Assembly (NCBI RefSeq): GCF_017921975.2
Contig: NZ_JAGEMO020000042.1
Location: forward strand, 17,565 to 81,564
Origin: Hymenobacter terricola
GTDB lineage: Bacteria; Bacteroidota; Bacteroidia; Cytophagales; Hymenobacteraceae
DNA length: 64,000 bases
Direction of reading: 5' to 3'
Part shown: in pieces, positions 44,469 to 52,524 of the stretch
Numbering within the stretch: position 1 is the first letter of the stretch
How the letters are laid out: every line of letters starts with the position of its first letter
Made by a program: the position numbers and the translations under genes
The notes under the pieces: model-generated
What the model saw: only the letters and a program-made list of their open reading frames with translations
Databases searched by the model: none
What the model was told of the DNA's origin: nothing

Positions 44469-44545
44469 GGAATGAGGAATGAGGAATGAGGAATTGCTTA
44501 GCGGTTTCTTCCAGCTCCTCATTCCTCATTCTTCATTCTTCATTA
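44467..44545. repeat. Heptamer hairpin, GAGGAAT word, between MNT and ccmF genes
   Basis: Four exact tandem GAGGAAT copies at 44467-44494 face CTCATTCCTCATTCTTCATT-type inverted copies at about 44515-44545. It starts inside the MNT stop codon and ends 7 bases before the ccmF ATG. Same word as at 34642. Confidence 0.85.
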
Positions 44546-44552
44546 AATCAGA

Positions 44553-47159
44553 ATGAACTTATTGATTGGACAAATCGGCCACCTGAGCATCATCCTAGCC
44601 TTTGCGGCGGCGCTGGTGGCGGCATATAGCTACTTCCAGGCCACACGGGGCCGGGCGCTCGGCGCGGAGGACCCCAGCTGGTTGCGCATTGCGCGCGGGG
44701 CCTTTTTTGTGCACGGCGCGGCTGTGTTCTCGGTCATCGTGTGCTTGTTCAACATCATTCACGCGCATCGCTACGAGTATTACTACGCCTGGAGCCACAG
44801 CTCTAACCACCTGCCGGTGCAGTACATGATTTCCTGTTTCTGGGAGGGCCAGGAGGGCTCGTTCCTGCTCTGGATATTCTGGCAGGTATTACTGGGCTTC
44901 TGCATCATGCGCTTCAACCGCAAGTGGGAAGCGCCGGTGATGGCCGTGTTCAGCGGCGTGCAGCTGTTTCTGGTGAGCATGATTTTGGGCGTAGTGCTGG
45001 GCGGGGTGAAAATCGGCTCGTCGCCGTTCATCCTGCTGCGCGAGTTCCTCACCGACCTGCCGGTGTTCAAGATGAACCCGAATTTTGTACCCAAGGACGG
45101 CACCGGCCTGAATGCCCTGCTCCAGAACTACTGGATGGTGATTCACCCGCCCACGCTGTTCCTGGGCTTTGCGCTCACGCTGGTGCCGTTTGCCTTCGCC
45201 ATTGCCGGCCTCTGGAAACGCGAGCTGACCGCCTGGGTGAAACCGGCCTTGCCCTGGACCCTGGTGGGCGGCGGCGTGCTGGGCGTGGGCGTGGTGATGG
45301 GCGCCTACTGGGCCTACGAAACGCTGAACTTCGGCGGCTACTGGAACTGGGACCCGGTCGAAAACGCCGTGTACATCCCGTGGCTGGTGCTGGTGGCCTC
45401 GCTGCACGGCATGGTGCTCTGGCAGAAGCGCCGCGTGGGCCTGCGCACCGCGTTTGCGCTGGTGGTGGCCACGTTCGTGCTCATTCTGTACGCGACTTTC
45501 CTCACCCGCAGCGGCGTGCTGGGCAATGCCTCGGTGCACTCGTTCACGGATTTGGGCCTGTCGGGCCAGTTGTTTATCTACATGGCTTTCTTCACCGTGC
45601 TGTCCGTGGCCCTGCTGGCCTGGCGCTGGAAGGAAATTCCGATTTCACCCAAAGAGCTGAACGCCTACAACCCCGAGCTGTGGGTTTTCGTGGGCGCGAC
45701 GGTGCTGTGCCTGGGCGCGTTCCAGGTGCTGTTCACGACCAGCATTCCGGTCTATAATTCCTTCATGGGCCTGATTGGCATCAAAACCAACGTGGCTCTG
45801 CCTGCCGACCAGATTGCCCACTACTCAAAAGCGCAGCTGTGGATGGGCGTATTCGTGGCCCTGCTCTCGGGCATCGCCCAGGTTATGTGGTGGCAGCGCA
45901 ACGACAAGAATACCGTCGTCAACTCCCTGACGGCACCCACGCTGCTGGCCCTGCTGGGCACGGCGCTGGTGGTGCTGCTGGTGCGCTACAATGGCCTCAC
46001 CATTTCGCCGGCCTACGTGGTGCTGGCGCTGGCGGGCCTGTTTGGGGTGCTGGCCAATTTCGGCACCATCTTCACCCTGCTGCGCCGGGGCGTGCGGCTC
46101 TCGGGTGGCGCGGTGGCCCACCTGGGCATCGCGCTGATGCTGCTGGGCATTCTGGCATCGTCAGGCTACTCCTCCATCATTTCGCGCAACGTGTCGGGCC
46201 TGCTGTATTCGCGGGATTTTGACGAGTCCCTGAACCGCGACAACGTGCTGCTGTGGCGCAACGAAACCACGCCCATGCACGGCTACGAGCTGACTTACAC
46301 CGGCCAGTATTTCGACGTGCCCGGCGTGCCCGGCTACGTGGATAAGCAGTACCTTTTCCGCACCGACGACGAGTACAAGGCCCTGGCCCGCGCCCCCATC
46401 ATCAGCGAGGGCAAGACCTATTATAAGACCGGCGACACGGTCAACATCCTGCCCGAAAACACCTACTACCGCATCGCCTACAAGGACCAGAAATCGGGCG
46501 AGCAGTTCACCCTCTACCCCCGCGCCCAGATAAACGACGAGATGGGGGGCGGCGGCCTGCTGGCGTCGCCGGCCATCCAGAAATTCTGGGGCCACGACAT
46601 CTACACGCACATCAGCTCCGTGCTCGACCCGCGCAAGGACAAGCCGTGGAGCGAGGTGAAGGAACATGTGCTGAGCGTGGGCGACACCATTTTCCTGAAC
46701 GATTATTTCGCCGTGTTCCGGGCCATTGAGCCCGCCCACGAAACTGCGGGCCTCAACCTCAAGAAAGGCGACCTCGCCCTGCAAGCCGACATGATAGTAT
46801 CGGGCGAGAAGCGCCAGTACCACTGCCACCCCGTGTTCGTGGTGCGCAACCGCATGATTGGCCGCGTGCCCGACGAAGTGGAAGACCTCGGCGTGCGCCT
46901 CAGCCTGAATGCCGTGGACCCGGTGAAAGGCAAGTTCACCTTCGGCGTGAGCACTACCCAGAAGGATTACGTCATTCTCAAGGCCATGGAAAAGCCTTTC
47001 ATCAACCTGCTTTGGAGCGGCACCCTGCTCATGGCCATCGGCTTCGGCCTGAGCGTGCGCCAGCGCGGCGGTCGGGGCGCCCTAGCCGAACCCACTCCCG
47101 AAACCGAAGCCTTGGCTGAGCCCAGCAGCCGGGCCGCCCGGCCCCAGCCCGTGGGCTAA
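44553..47159 (+). CDS. ccmF: Cytochrome c maturation heme lyase subunit CcmF
   Basis: 868 residues, longer than E. coli CcmF (647), with about 14 membrane segments and a large soluble region (about 560-830) between the last ones. Family marks: the WWD-type loop GGYWNWDPVENAVYIPWL near 261, NPNFVPKDGTGLNALLQNYWMVIHPPTLFLGF, and FLTRSGVLGNASVHSF. CcmF takes heme from CcmE and joins it to apocytochrome c with CcmH. The C-terminal soluble part replaces the usual ending and is normal for Bacteroidota. ccmG and ccmH are not in the window. Confidence 0.95.
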   Translation: MNLLIGQIGHLSIILAFAAALVAAYSYFQATRGRALGAEDPSWLRIARGAFFVHGAAVFSVIVCLFNIIHAHRYEYYYAWSHSSNHLPVQYMISCFWEGQEGSFLLWIFWQVLLGFCIMRFNRKWEAPVMAVFSGVQLFLVSMILGVVLGGVKIGSSPFILLREFLTDLPVFKMNPNFVPKDGTGLNALLQNYWMVIHPPTLFLGFALTLVPFAFAIAGLWKRELTAWVKPALPWTLVGGGVLGVGVVMGAYWAYETLNFGGYWNWDPVENAVYIPWLVLVASLHGMVLWQKRRVGLRTAFALVVATFVLILYATFLTRSGVLGNASVHSFTDLGLSGQLFIYMAFFTVLSVALLAWRWKEIPISPKELNAYNPELWVFVGATVLCLGAFQVLFTTSIPVYNSFMGLIGIKTNVALPADQIAHYSKAQLWMGVFVALLSGIAQVMWWQRNDKNTVVNSLTAPTLLALLGTALVVLLVRYNGLTISPAYVVLALAGLFGVLANFGTIFTLLRRGVRLSGGAVAHLGIALMLLGILASSGYSSIISRNVSGLLYSRDFDESLNRDNVLLWRNETTPMHGYELTYTGQYFDVPGVPGYVDKQYLFRTDDEYKALARAPIISEGKTYYKTGDTVNILPENTYYRIAYKDQKSGEQFTLYPRAQINDEMGGGGLLASPAIQKFWGHDIYTHISSVLDPRKDKPWSEVKEHVLSVGDTIFLNDYFAVFRAIEPAHETAGLNLKKGDLALQADMIVSGEKRQYHCHPVFVVRNRMIGRVPDEVEDLGVRLSLNAVDPVKGKFTFGVSTTQKDYVILKAMEKPFINLLWSGTLLMAIGFGLSVRQRGGRGALAEPTPETEALAEPSSRAARPQPVG

Positions 47160-47186
47160 AGAGGCCGGGGCCCCGATGCCGAAGCC

Positions 47187-47226
47187 ATGCAAAAGGCCGC
47201 TCCGTCCCGTGAGCGGCCTTTTGCAT
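47187..47226 (+). terminator. Rho-independent terminator after ccmF
   Basis: ATGCAAAAGGCCGCT pairs perfectly with AGCGGCCTTTTGCAT around a 10-base loop; T-rich sequence follows. It lies 27 bases after the ccmF stop. Confidence 0.82.
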
Positions 47227-47228
47227 GT

Positions 47229-47354
47229 TTTGCAGTCCCGCGCAAACACTTCGTTCGCTCAGCCCGCCAGTTGCCAGGCATTCCCGCCCCCTTGCCAACG
47301 CCTCCCGGGCACTTGCCGGGGCTTCCCGACGACTTGTTGCCAGCCGCTGACCAC
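47229..47354. repeat. Array of six degenerate 21-base units
   Basis: Six consecutive 21-base units, starting 47229, 47250, 47271, 47292, 47313 and 47334. Units 3 to 5 follow TTGCCnnnnnTCCCGnnnnC closely; units 1, 2 and 6 are more diverged. The array lies exactly between the ccmF terminator and the terminator of the convergent gene. Another 21-base array is at 54886. Confidence 0.6.
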
Positions 47355-47386
47355 AAAAAAGGGCCGCCCAACCGGGCGGCCCTTTT
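47355..47386 (-). terminator. Rho-independent terminator for the type IX cargo gene
   Basis: AAGGGCCGCCC pairs with GGGCGGCCCTT around a 3-4 base loop. The A run on the left is a T run on the minus strand, just after the stop at 47413. Confidence 0.85.
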
Positions 47387-47412
47387 GCCGTTGTTGAGAA
47401 ACAAGCCGGAGC

Positions 47413-50223
47413 TTACTTCACAATCGCAATCTGCTGCTGGGTGTACTCCTGGCCGTTGCGCACTTTCAGGTTGTAGATGCCGGGGGCGAGCGACGACAAA
47501 TCCAGGTCGGTGCGGAGGTTGTCCTTCGCCGTGCCGGTGTACACGCGCTGGCCGAGCATATTGGTCACTTCCACGCCCAGCGCCTGCTTGGCGTTGGCCC
47601 CGTGGATTTCCAGGTTGAACACACCCGAAGTCGAAGGGTTCGGGAACACGCTCACGGCGCGCATCAGCGCTTCGGAGGTGGCCAGCGGGCCGGCCGAAAT
47701 CGAGAGGTCGTCCACAGCCAGGAAGCCCTGGTTGCCGAGGCTGAAGGCGTGGAAGCCCACGTAGTAGGTGCCGGTGGTGGGCGTGATGTCGAGCACGGCC
47801 GGCGTGCTCACGTTGTTGGCCAGGCTGTAGGTGGTGTTGGTAACGGCGCTGTTGGTGAACAGCGTGGTGGTCTGGCCGGCCGGGGTGGCGGCGGTGCCGT
47901 ATTTCACTTCCAGTTTCTCGGGGAAGCCGGAGGCAACACGATAGTAGAACGACACGCGGTAGCGCTGGGTGCTGCTCAGGGCCAGGGCCGGGGTATAGAA
48001 CCAGTCGTTGGCACCCACCGAAGCATCGTTGGTGTTGTAGACGTACACCATGGCATTGGGGGCCGAGCGCGACACGTTGGTGGTGCTCAGGCTGGGGTCC
48101 ACGGTGCCACGGGGCTGCCAGGTGAAGCCGTCGGTGTTACTGTCCGTGACGGTGATGCCGCAGGGCAGCGTCTGGCCCGTGGCCACCACGTCGAAGTTCT
48201 GCGTGTAGGGGAACGTGCTGATGGTGGGCGGCGCGCAGGCGGTCGAAGCCGTGATGGGGCCGGTCAGGCCGCTTTGGTCAGTGGCGCTGCAAATGCTACG
48301 CACATAGAAATCATACGTAGTACCGGCCGTCAGGCCGGGCAGCGTATAGGTCGTGCCCGTGAACGTGGCCGACGTGAGGCTGCTGGCCGAAGGCGTGAAG
48401 CCCTGCGGGCCGTACACAATCTGATACCCCGTAGAACCGGTAGAAGCCGTGAACGAGAACGATACCGAAGTCGACGTATTACCTGTTCTCACGAAGGCAG
48501 TGGGCTGCGGGCAAGTGGCCAGGGGCGCGGTCACGGCTTCGAAAGGAAACTTAAACAGGGACGTGGTGGCCGTATTTAAAAAAGCAGTTGGTGCAGCGGG
48601 TGTTGCTATAGAGCCCGTGAAGAACGTGTTTGGGCGAGTCGGCACTTCATTTTGAACACCGTAAGGATAGAAGTTTGCGGTAGTACTAGCAGTTGGCACT
48701 TGAGCCATCCCAATAAGTACATCGCCTGCCGGCACCGTCACAGGAGCAGATAGTGTGAAGGTGTGCTGCGCGTTGATGTCGGCAGCCGTGATGACGTAGT
48801 CGGCCGAGCGGCCCAGGATGGCACCCGTCGTCGCATTCACGACCACGCCGTACACGCTTTCGCCCACTGACGTTTTCGACGTAGCGCTGGTGCCGGCTTC
48901 GCTGATGAGGCCAGTTACGGCTGTAATATTGCGAGAAGCATTCAACGTGATTTTGGCCGCATAGTAGTTATTTGGTGTTATGGCGCTGAACACGCTGTTG
49001 CCGCTGCCAGCGCTGGCCGTGCGGTAGGAGAACGTGGTGGCGCTGGTTTCCAGCAGCACCGCCAGGTTATTGTTGGTGTTGTTGTCGTCGTTCGGCACCG
49101 ATACCGTCACCGTGTTGTTGCCGATGTTCGGCACCGTCACGTTCGGAAACGTAACGAGGGCCGTTGCACCCACTGCCAGGGAGGCCACCGTCTGGGGAGC
49201 GGCGGTAAAGGTGTTAGCCCCGGTCACGTTCAGCGAAGCAACCACGTTGCTGAGGGCCGCCGTGCCCGCGTTGCGGATAATTGCCTGGATGGTGAAGGGC
49301 TGGCCCACGGGCACGGCCACTTTATCGTAGCTGTAGATAATCTGCACGGCTGCGTCGTTGGGCGTGGGCAGAACGAAGCTGTAGGTGCGGCCCGGGTCGG
49401 GCAGCGGGGTGCTGCCCGCCACCGTCGCTACCGCGCGGATGTTGTGGGCATTGGTGGCGGAAGTATAAACGCCTTGCTGAAAAACAGTGCCGCTCCAGGA
49501 CGTGTTCGAAGCCTTCACGGCCGTAACCACCTGCGCCAAACCGGTGCCGGCACCCTTCACGCCTACCACAATAAAGTTGGCATTGGTGGGGTTGGTCGAG
49601 GGCGTGGCCGTGCCGTACACGAAGTCCGTCCGGTTGCTGGTTTCATACAGCTTCACCTGGAAGCTGAAATTAGAAAACTGCTTGTCGATGTTGCCTGCCG
49701 CCGCCGAGCTGGCCGCGCGGGTTTTGTCGCTCACGTTTTTCCACTGAATGGTGCACACCCGGTTGGGGGCCGTGCCGGTGGTAGCCACCCGGTACTCGGG
49801 GGTGCCGGTGCCGGCTTCCAGGTCGGTGTTGAAGGGCAGTATCAGGTTGTTGTCCGTGGTCGAATTCAGCGGGCCACTGGTATAAGCCTCCTGCGCGTAC
49901 GTGGAGAAAAAAGGCGCCACCGGGGCTGCGGTGCCCAGTTTCAGGTAGCCGTTGGTGTTCAGCACGAAGTCGGTGAAAGCCGTGCCGCCGTACGTAAACG
50001 TGAAGCCAATGGGAGCCGAGGCCGCGTTGGCATCATCGAAATTGGCCGTGGTGAGGGCCGTGCCCGTGGTGCCGAGGTCGGTGTAGGTACCGGCCAGGTT
50101 TGCCACGTTACTGGCGACGTAGAACTGCGCCTTGGCGGTGGTGGCCCCGCAGGCCAGCAACGCCGCCATCGCCAGATACCGCAAGCGTGGGAACCTTCCC
50201 AGGCGGTTGTATTGGTGGTTCAT
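47413..50223 (-). CDS. Large secreted protein with fibronectin type III region and type IX sorting domain
   Basis: 936 residues. Signal peptide about 1-33 ending TTAKAQF. N-terminal beta-rich region (GFTFTYGGTAFTDFVLNTNGYL is typical of adhesin-like beta sandwiches), then a CARDB-like domain near 320-400 (VPVGQPFTIQAIIRNAGTAALSNVVASL), a FnIII domain near 615-700 (STSVSFSFTASTGSTGYQIVYG; AGTTYDFYVRSIC) and a jelly-roll domain near 710-850. The last 75 residues begin VSVFPNPSTSGVFNLEI and contain VTNMLGQRVY and APGIYNLKV, a type A sorting domain, so PorU/PorV export is likely. Role probably adhesion or surface binding. The frame opens at 50325, but only the ATG at 50223 gives a normal signal. 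Confidence 0.88.
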   Translation of the reverse strand: MNHQYNRLGRFPRLRYLAMAALLACGATTAKAQFYVASNVANLAGTYTDLGTTGTALTTANFDDANAASAPIGFTFTYGGTAFTDFVLNTNGYLKLGTAAPVAPFFSTYAQEAYTSGPLNSTTDNNLILPFNTDLEAGTGTPEYRVATTGTAPNRVCTIQWKNVSDKTRAASSAAAGNIDKQFSNFSFQVKLYETSNRTDFVYGTATPSTNPTNANFIVVGVKGAGTGLAQVVTAVKASNTSWSGTVFQQGVYTSATNAHNIRAVATVAGSTPLPDPGRTYSFVLPTPNDAAVQIIYSYDKVAVPVGQPFTIQAIIRNAGTAALSNVVASLNVTGANTFTAAPQTVASLAVGATALVTFPNVTVPNIGNNTVTVSVPNDDNNTNNNLAVLLETSATTFSYRTASAGSGNSVFSAITPNNYYAAKITLNASRNITAVTGLISEAGTSATSKTSVGESVYGVVVNATTGAILGRSADYVITAADINAQHTFTLSAPVTVPAGDVLIGMAQVPTASTTANFYPYGVQNEVPTRPNTFFTGSIATPAAPTAFLNTATTSLFKFPFEAVTAPLATCPQPTAFVRTGNTSTSVSFSFTASTGSTGYQIVYGPQGFTPSASSLTSATFTGTTYTLPGLTAGTTYDFYVRSICSATDQSGLTGPITASTACAPPTISTFPYTQNFDVVATGQTLPCGITVTDSNTDGFTWQPRGTVDPSLSTTNVSRSAPNAMVYVYNTNDASVGANDWFYTPALALSSTQRYRVSFYYRVASGFPEKLEVKYGTAATPAGQTTTLFTNSAVTNTTYSLANNVSTPAVLDITPTTGTYYVGFHAFSLGNQGFLAVDDLSISAGPLATSEALMRAVSVFPNPSTSGVFNLEIHGANAKQALGVEVTNMLGQRVYTGTAKDNLRTDLDLSSLAPGIYNLKVRNGQEYTQQQIAIVK

Positions 50224-50493
50224 AAAAAAAGAGTAAAGTGGGTGTATACGAAAAAGAAAAGGTTGGAAAACAGGAAGAATTACTGGGCGGCACACGCACC
50301 TCAACGGCAAACCAGTGGACCGCAAAGTAGTTTTGAGGGTACAAGTTGCTAAACTTTTGGCACAAATCGGCAGCCTGAGTTATCTGACGGCTACCGCTAC
50401 CATAGCTCGTCGTGGCACATTGAACTTGAAGAGTTACGCCCTCCCGCATCATCCCAATTATATCTACTCGTAATCCTATTAGGTTTCCCTCTC

Positions 50494-51288
50494 ATGCCCT
50501 CCCATTCTATTGACTCCCTCCGCATTGGCTTGTTTGGGACCGGCCGGGTAGCCAGTCAGCTGGGGCCGGCGCTGGCAGCGGCCGGCCACCGCGTCATATT
50601 TGTGTGGAATCGCACCCTGCCCGCCGCGGTGGCCCTGGCCGCCCGGCTGCCCGGCGCGCAGGCCCTCATCAGCCTCACCCCGCCCCTGCCCCCGGCCGAT
50701 GTGTACCTGCTGGCCGTGCCCGATGCCGCCGTGGCCCCGCTGCTGGCCGGTATTACCTGGCCCGCCGGGGCACTGGTAGCTCACCTGGCCGGCGCCCTGC
50801 CGCTCAGCCTTTTCGCGGCCCAGCCAGGCGTGCGGGGTGGCGTGTTCTATCCGCTGCAAACCTTTAGCCCCGGCCGGGCCATCGAGTGGGCTGCCGTGCC
50901 GCTGTGCATCGAAGCCACCGACCCGGCCGCCGAGGCCATCTTGCTGCGCCTGGCCGGTAGCCTCAGCCAGCACGTGCGCCGGCTCGACTCGGCCCAGCGG
51001 CTCAAGCTGCACGTAGCGGCCGTGTTTGCCAACAATTTCACCAACCACCTGTTGGGCATTGCCGACGCCCTGCTGGCCGAAGCTGCCTTGCCGCCGGAAT
51101 TGCTGGCCCCGCTGGTGCGCGAAACCGTGGACAAGGCCCTGGCCAACCCACCCTTTGCGGTGCAGACCGGGCCGGCCGCGCGCCGCGATGTGGCCACCCT
51201 GGCCGCCCACCAAGCGGCGCTGGCGGCGCATCCGGCGTGGCGGGCCCTCTACGACCAGCTCACGGCCAGCATCCAGCGCCAGCTTTGA
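50494..51288 (+). CDS. Rossmann-like and DUF2520 domain protein
   Basis: 264 residues. N-terminal NAD(P)-type fold with GLFGTGRVASQLGPAL at 12-27 and a C-terminal all-helical DUF2520 domain (LKLHVAAVFANNFTNHLLGIADALL near 170-195), as in proteins related to ketopantoate reductase and pyrroline-5-carboxylate reductase. The GGVFYPLQTFSPGRA segment is the DUF2520 family mark. The reaction is unknown. No signal peptide. In Bacteroidota it is usually next to a HAD phosphatase gene; here a ferredoxin follows. Confidence 0.88.
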   Translation: MPSHSIDSLRIGLFGTGRVASQLGPALAAAGHRVIFVWNRTLPAAVALAARLPGAQALISLTPPLPPADVYLLAVPDAAVAPLLAGITWPAGALVAHLAGALPLSLFAAQPGVRGGVFYPLQTFSPGRAIEWAAVPLCIEATDPAAEAILLRLAGSLSQHVRRLDSAQRLKLHVAAVFANNFTNHLLGIADALLAEAALPPELLAPLVRETVDKALANPPFAVQTGPAARRDVATLAAHQAALAAHPAWRALYDQLTASIQRQL

Positions 51289-51306
51289 TGCCGGGGCCGG
51301 GGAGAG

Positions 51307-51314
51307 TACCTTTG
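51307..51314 (+). promoter_or_regulatory. Bacteroidota -7 box for the ferredoxin gene
   Basis: TACCTTTG exactly matches TAnnTTTG and lies 43 bases before the TTG start at 51358 and 31 before the TTG at 51346. Confidence 0.55.
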
Positions 51315-51357
51315 CGGCTTCAAACACCGTGTTTTTTCGCCTTTATTGCTTCTCGTT

Positions 51358-51693
51358 TTGTCTGTCCCTGCCACCACTATCACCTTCCAGCTCAGCGACG
51401 GCCAGCCGGCCCAAACCCACGTGGCGGCCCCCGGCGAGTCGGTGCTCGACGTGGCGCTTAACAACGGCATCCAGCTGCAGCATAACTGTGGCGGGGTGTG
51501 CGGCTGCAGTACCTGCCACATCTACATCAACTCGGGCGGCGATGACCTGCCCGAAATCAGCGACAAGGAAGAAGACTTCATCGACCGCGCCGAAAACCCG
51601 CGCATCAACTCCCGCCTGGCCTGCCAGTGCGTGGTGGAAGCCAACATGCAGCTTGTGGTCACCGTGCCGCCCCAGCATTTCCTGGGCCACTGA
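51358..51693 (+). CDS. fdx: 2Fe-2S ferredoxin, adrenodoxin type
   Basis: 111 residues. The cluster ligands are in NCGGVCGCSTCHIY (Cys in the CxxxxCxxC pattern) and a fourth Cys in LACQC near residue 90. This is the ISC-type ferredoxin that supplies electrons for iron-sulfur cluster assembly. The frame has no ATG: TTG codons at 51346 and 51358 are both possible; I use 51358, which gives the usual short leader before TITFQLSDG. The next gene is iscX, a normal partner, reached through a heptamer hairpin. Start choice is uncertain; identity is not. Confidence 0.88.
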   Translation: MSVPATTITFQLSDGQPAQTHVAAPGESVLDVALNNGIQLQHNCGGVCGCSTCHIYINSGGDDLPEISDKEEDFIDRAENPRINSRLACQCVVEANMQLVVTVPPQHFLGH

Positions 51694-51696
51694 TTG

Positions 51697-51799
51697 TTGA
51701 GTTATGAGTCAAAAGTAATGAGTTATGAGTTGCGCAGGCAGCTCGTTCCTACAATTCATTTTCAACTCATAACTCATACACTTTTAATTCATAATTCAA
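51697..51799. repeat. Heptamer hairpin, GAGTTAT word, between fdx and iscX
   Basis: Left arm 51697-51732 with GAGTTAT repeats pairs with the right arm 51763-51799 over about 36 bases with a few mismatches. It begins three bases after the fdx stop and ends four bases before the iscX ATG, so the entire gap is hairpin. Confidence 0.85.
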
Positions 51800-51803
51800 T
51801 AAA

Positions 51804-52040
51804 ATGCCCCATTTCGAGCCGCCCATGCACTGGGCCGACCACGAGGACGTTGCCATGGCTCTCTACGAGAAATTTGGCAACGACTTTACCGAAGCCAAAA
51901 TCTACCGCATCCGGTTCACCGACCTTATTGACTGGGTACTGAGCCTGAACAACTTCAACGGCACCCGCGAGCAGGCCACCGAAGGCCACCTGGAGCAAAT
52001 TCAGGCTAAGTGGGTGTACGAGTGGCGCGATAACCAATAA
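51804..52040 (+). CDS. iscX: Iron-sulfur cluster assembly protein IscX
   Basis: 78 residues, small acidic helical protein. MHWADHEDVAMALYEKFG, then RIRFTDLIDWVLSL and QAKWVYEWRD match IscX closely. It is thought to bind iron and IscS as a regulator of cluster assembly. In the E. coli isc operon it follows fdx, as it does here, but iscS, iscU, hscA and hscB are absent from the window. The ATG lies directly after a heptamer hairpin. Confidence 0.94.
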   Translation: MPHFEPPMHWADHEDVAMALYEKFGNDFTEAKIYRIRFTDLIDWVLSLNNFNGTREQATEGHLEQIQAKWVYEWRDNQ

Positions 52041-52053
52041 CGGCCGAGGCTGG

Positions 52054-52079
52054 GGCGTGGGCACAGCCAACCCCACGCC
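52054..52079 (+). terminator. GC hairpin after iscX
   Basis: GGCGTGGG (52054-52061) pairs with CCCACGCC (52072-52079). No T run follows, so it may pause or protect RNA rather than terminate. Confidence 0.45.
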
Positions 52080-52098
52080 GGCTTCCCGCGTAAGCTGC

Positions 52099-52129
52099 CC
52101 TGAAGTGGATGTGCAAATGCCATTTCAGG
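52099..52129 (+). promoter_or_regulatory. Stem-loop in the leader region of the cold shock gene
   Basis: CCTGAAGTGG pairs with CCATTTCAGG (nine Watson-Crick pairs and one G-T) around an 11-base loop, 57 bases before the cold shock ATG. Cold shock genes often carry structured leaders that respond to temperature, so it could be such an element. The transcription start is unknown. Confidence 0.4.
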
Positions 52130-52185
52130 CCCTCCCGCAGCCTTTACCCGGGCAGTTATCCACCTTTCCAATTTAGTTTTTTTGC

Positions 52186-52380
52186 ATGAAAACCGGCATC
52201 ATTAAATTTTTCAACGAAGCCAAGGGCTATGGCTTCGTGACCGACGACCAAACGAAAGAAGACTTTTTCGTACACGTAACCGGCCTGAACGGGACCACAG
52301 TGCAGCAAAACGACCGGGTGGAATTCGAAACCCAGGAAGGCCGCAAGGGCATCAACGCCGTGAACGTGCGCAAAATCTGA
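52186..52380 (+). CDS. Cold shock protein, CspA family
   Basis: 64 residues, a single cold shock domain. RNA-binding motifs are KGYGFVTDD (RNP1, K-G-x-G-F-x-x) and DFFVHVTGL (RNP2). Binds single-stranded RNA or DNA and acts as an RNA chaperone. In RNP1 the usual I/T after GF is V-T, a common Bacteroidota variant. A structured leader region and a terminator on either side suggest a single-gene transcript. Confidence 0.95.
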   Translation: MKTGIIKFFNEAKGYGFVTDDQTKEDFFVHVTGLNGTTVQQNDRVEFETQEGRKGINAVNVRKI

Positions 52381-52419
52381 GCTGCCTCTGCCAGTTTTTG
52401 CTTACGGGGCAACCCGCCA

Positions 52420-52450
52420 AGAGCTTCTCCCGCAACGGAGGAGCTTTTTT
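52420..52450 (+). terminator. Rho-independent terminator after the cold shock gene
   Basis: AGCTTCTCC pairs with GGAGGAGCT (one mismatch) around CGCAAC, then six T. 41 bases after the stop. Confidence 0.75.
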
Positions 52451-52524
52451 GTTGCCCGTCCCGGCCCGCGGCGCACTCCCAGCTCGCCACTTTCGCCGAC
52501 CTTTGCACCATATCCGCGCCGCCG

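Noticed and set aside
47187..47618. A 143-residue frame over the ccmF terminator
   Set aside because: It runs through two terminators and into the end of the minus-strand cargo gene, so it is not a likely gene.
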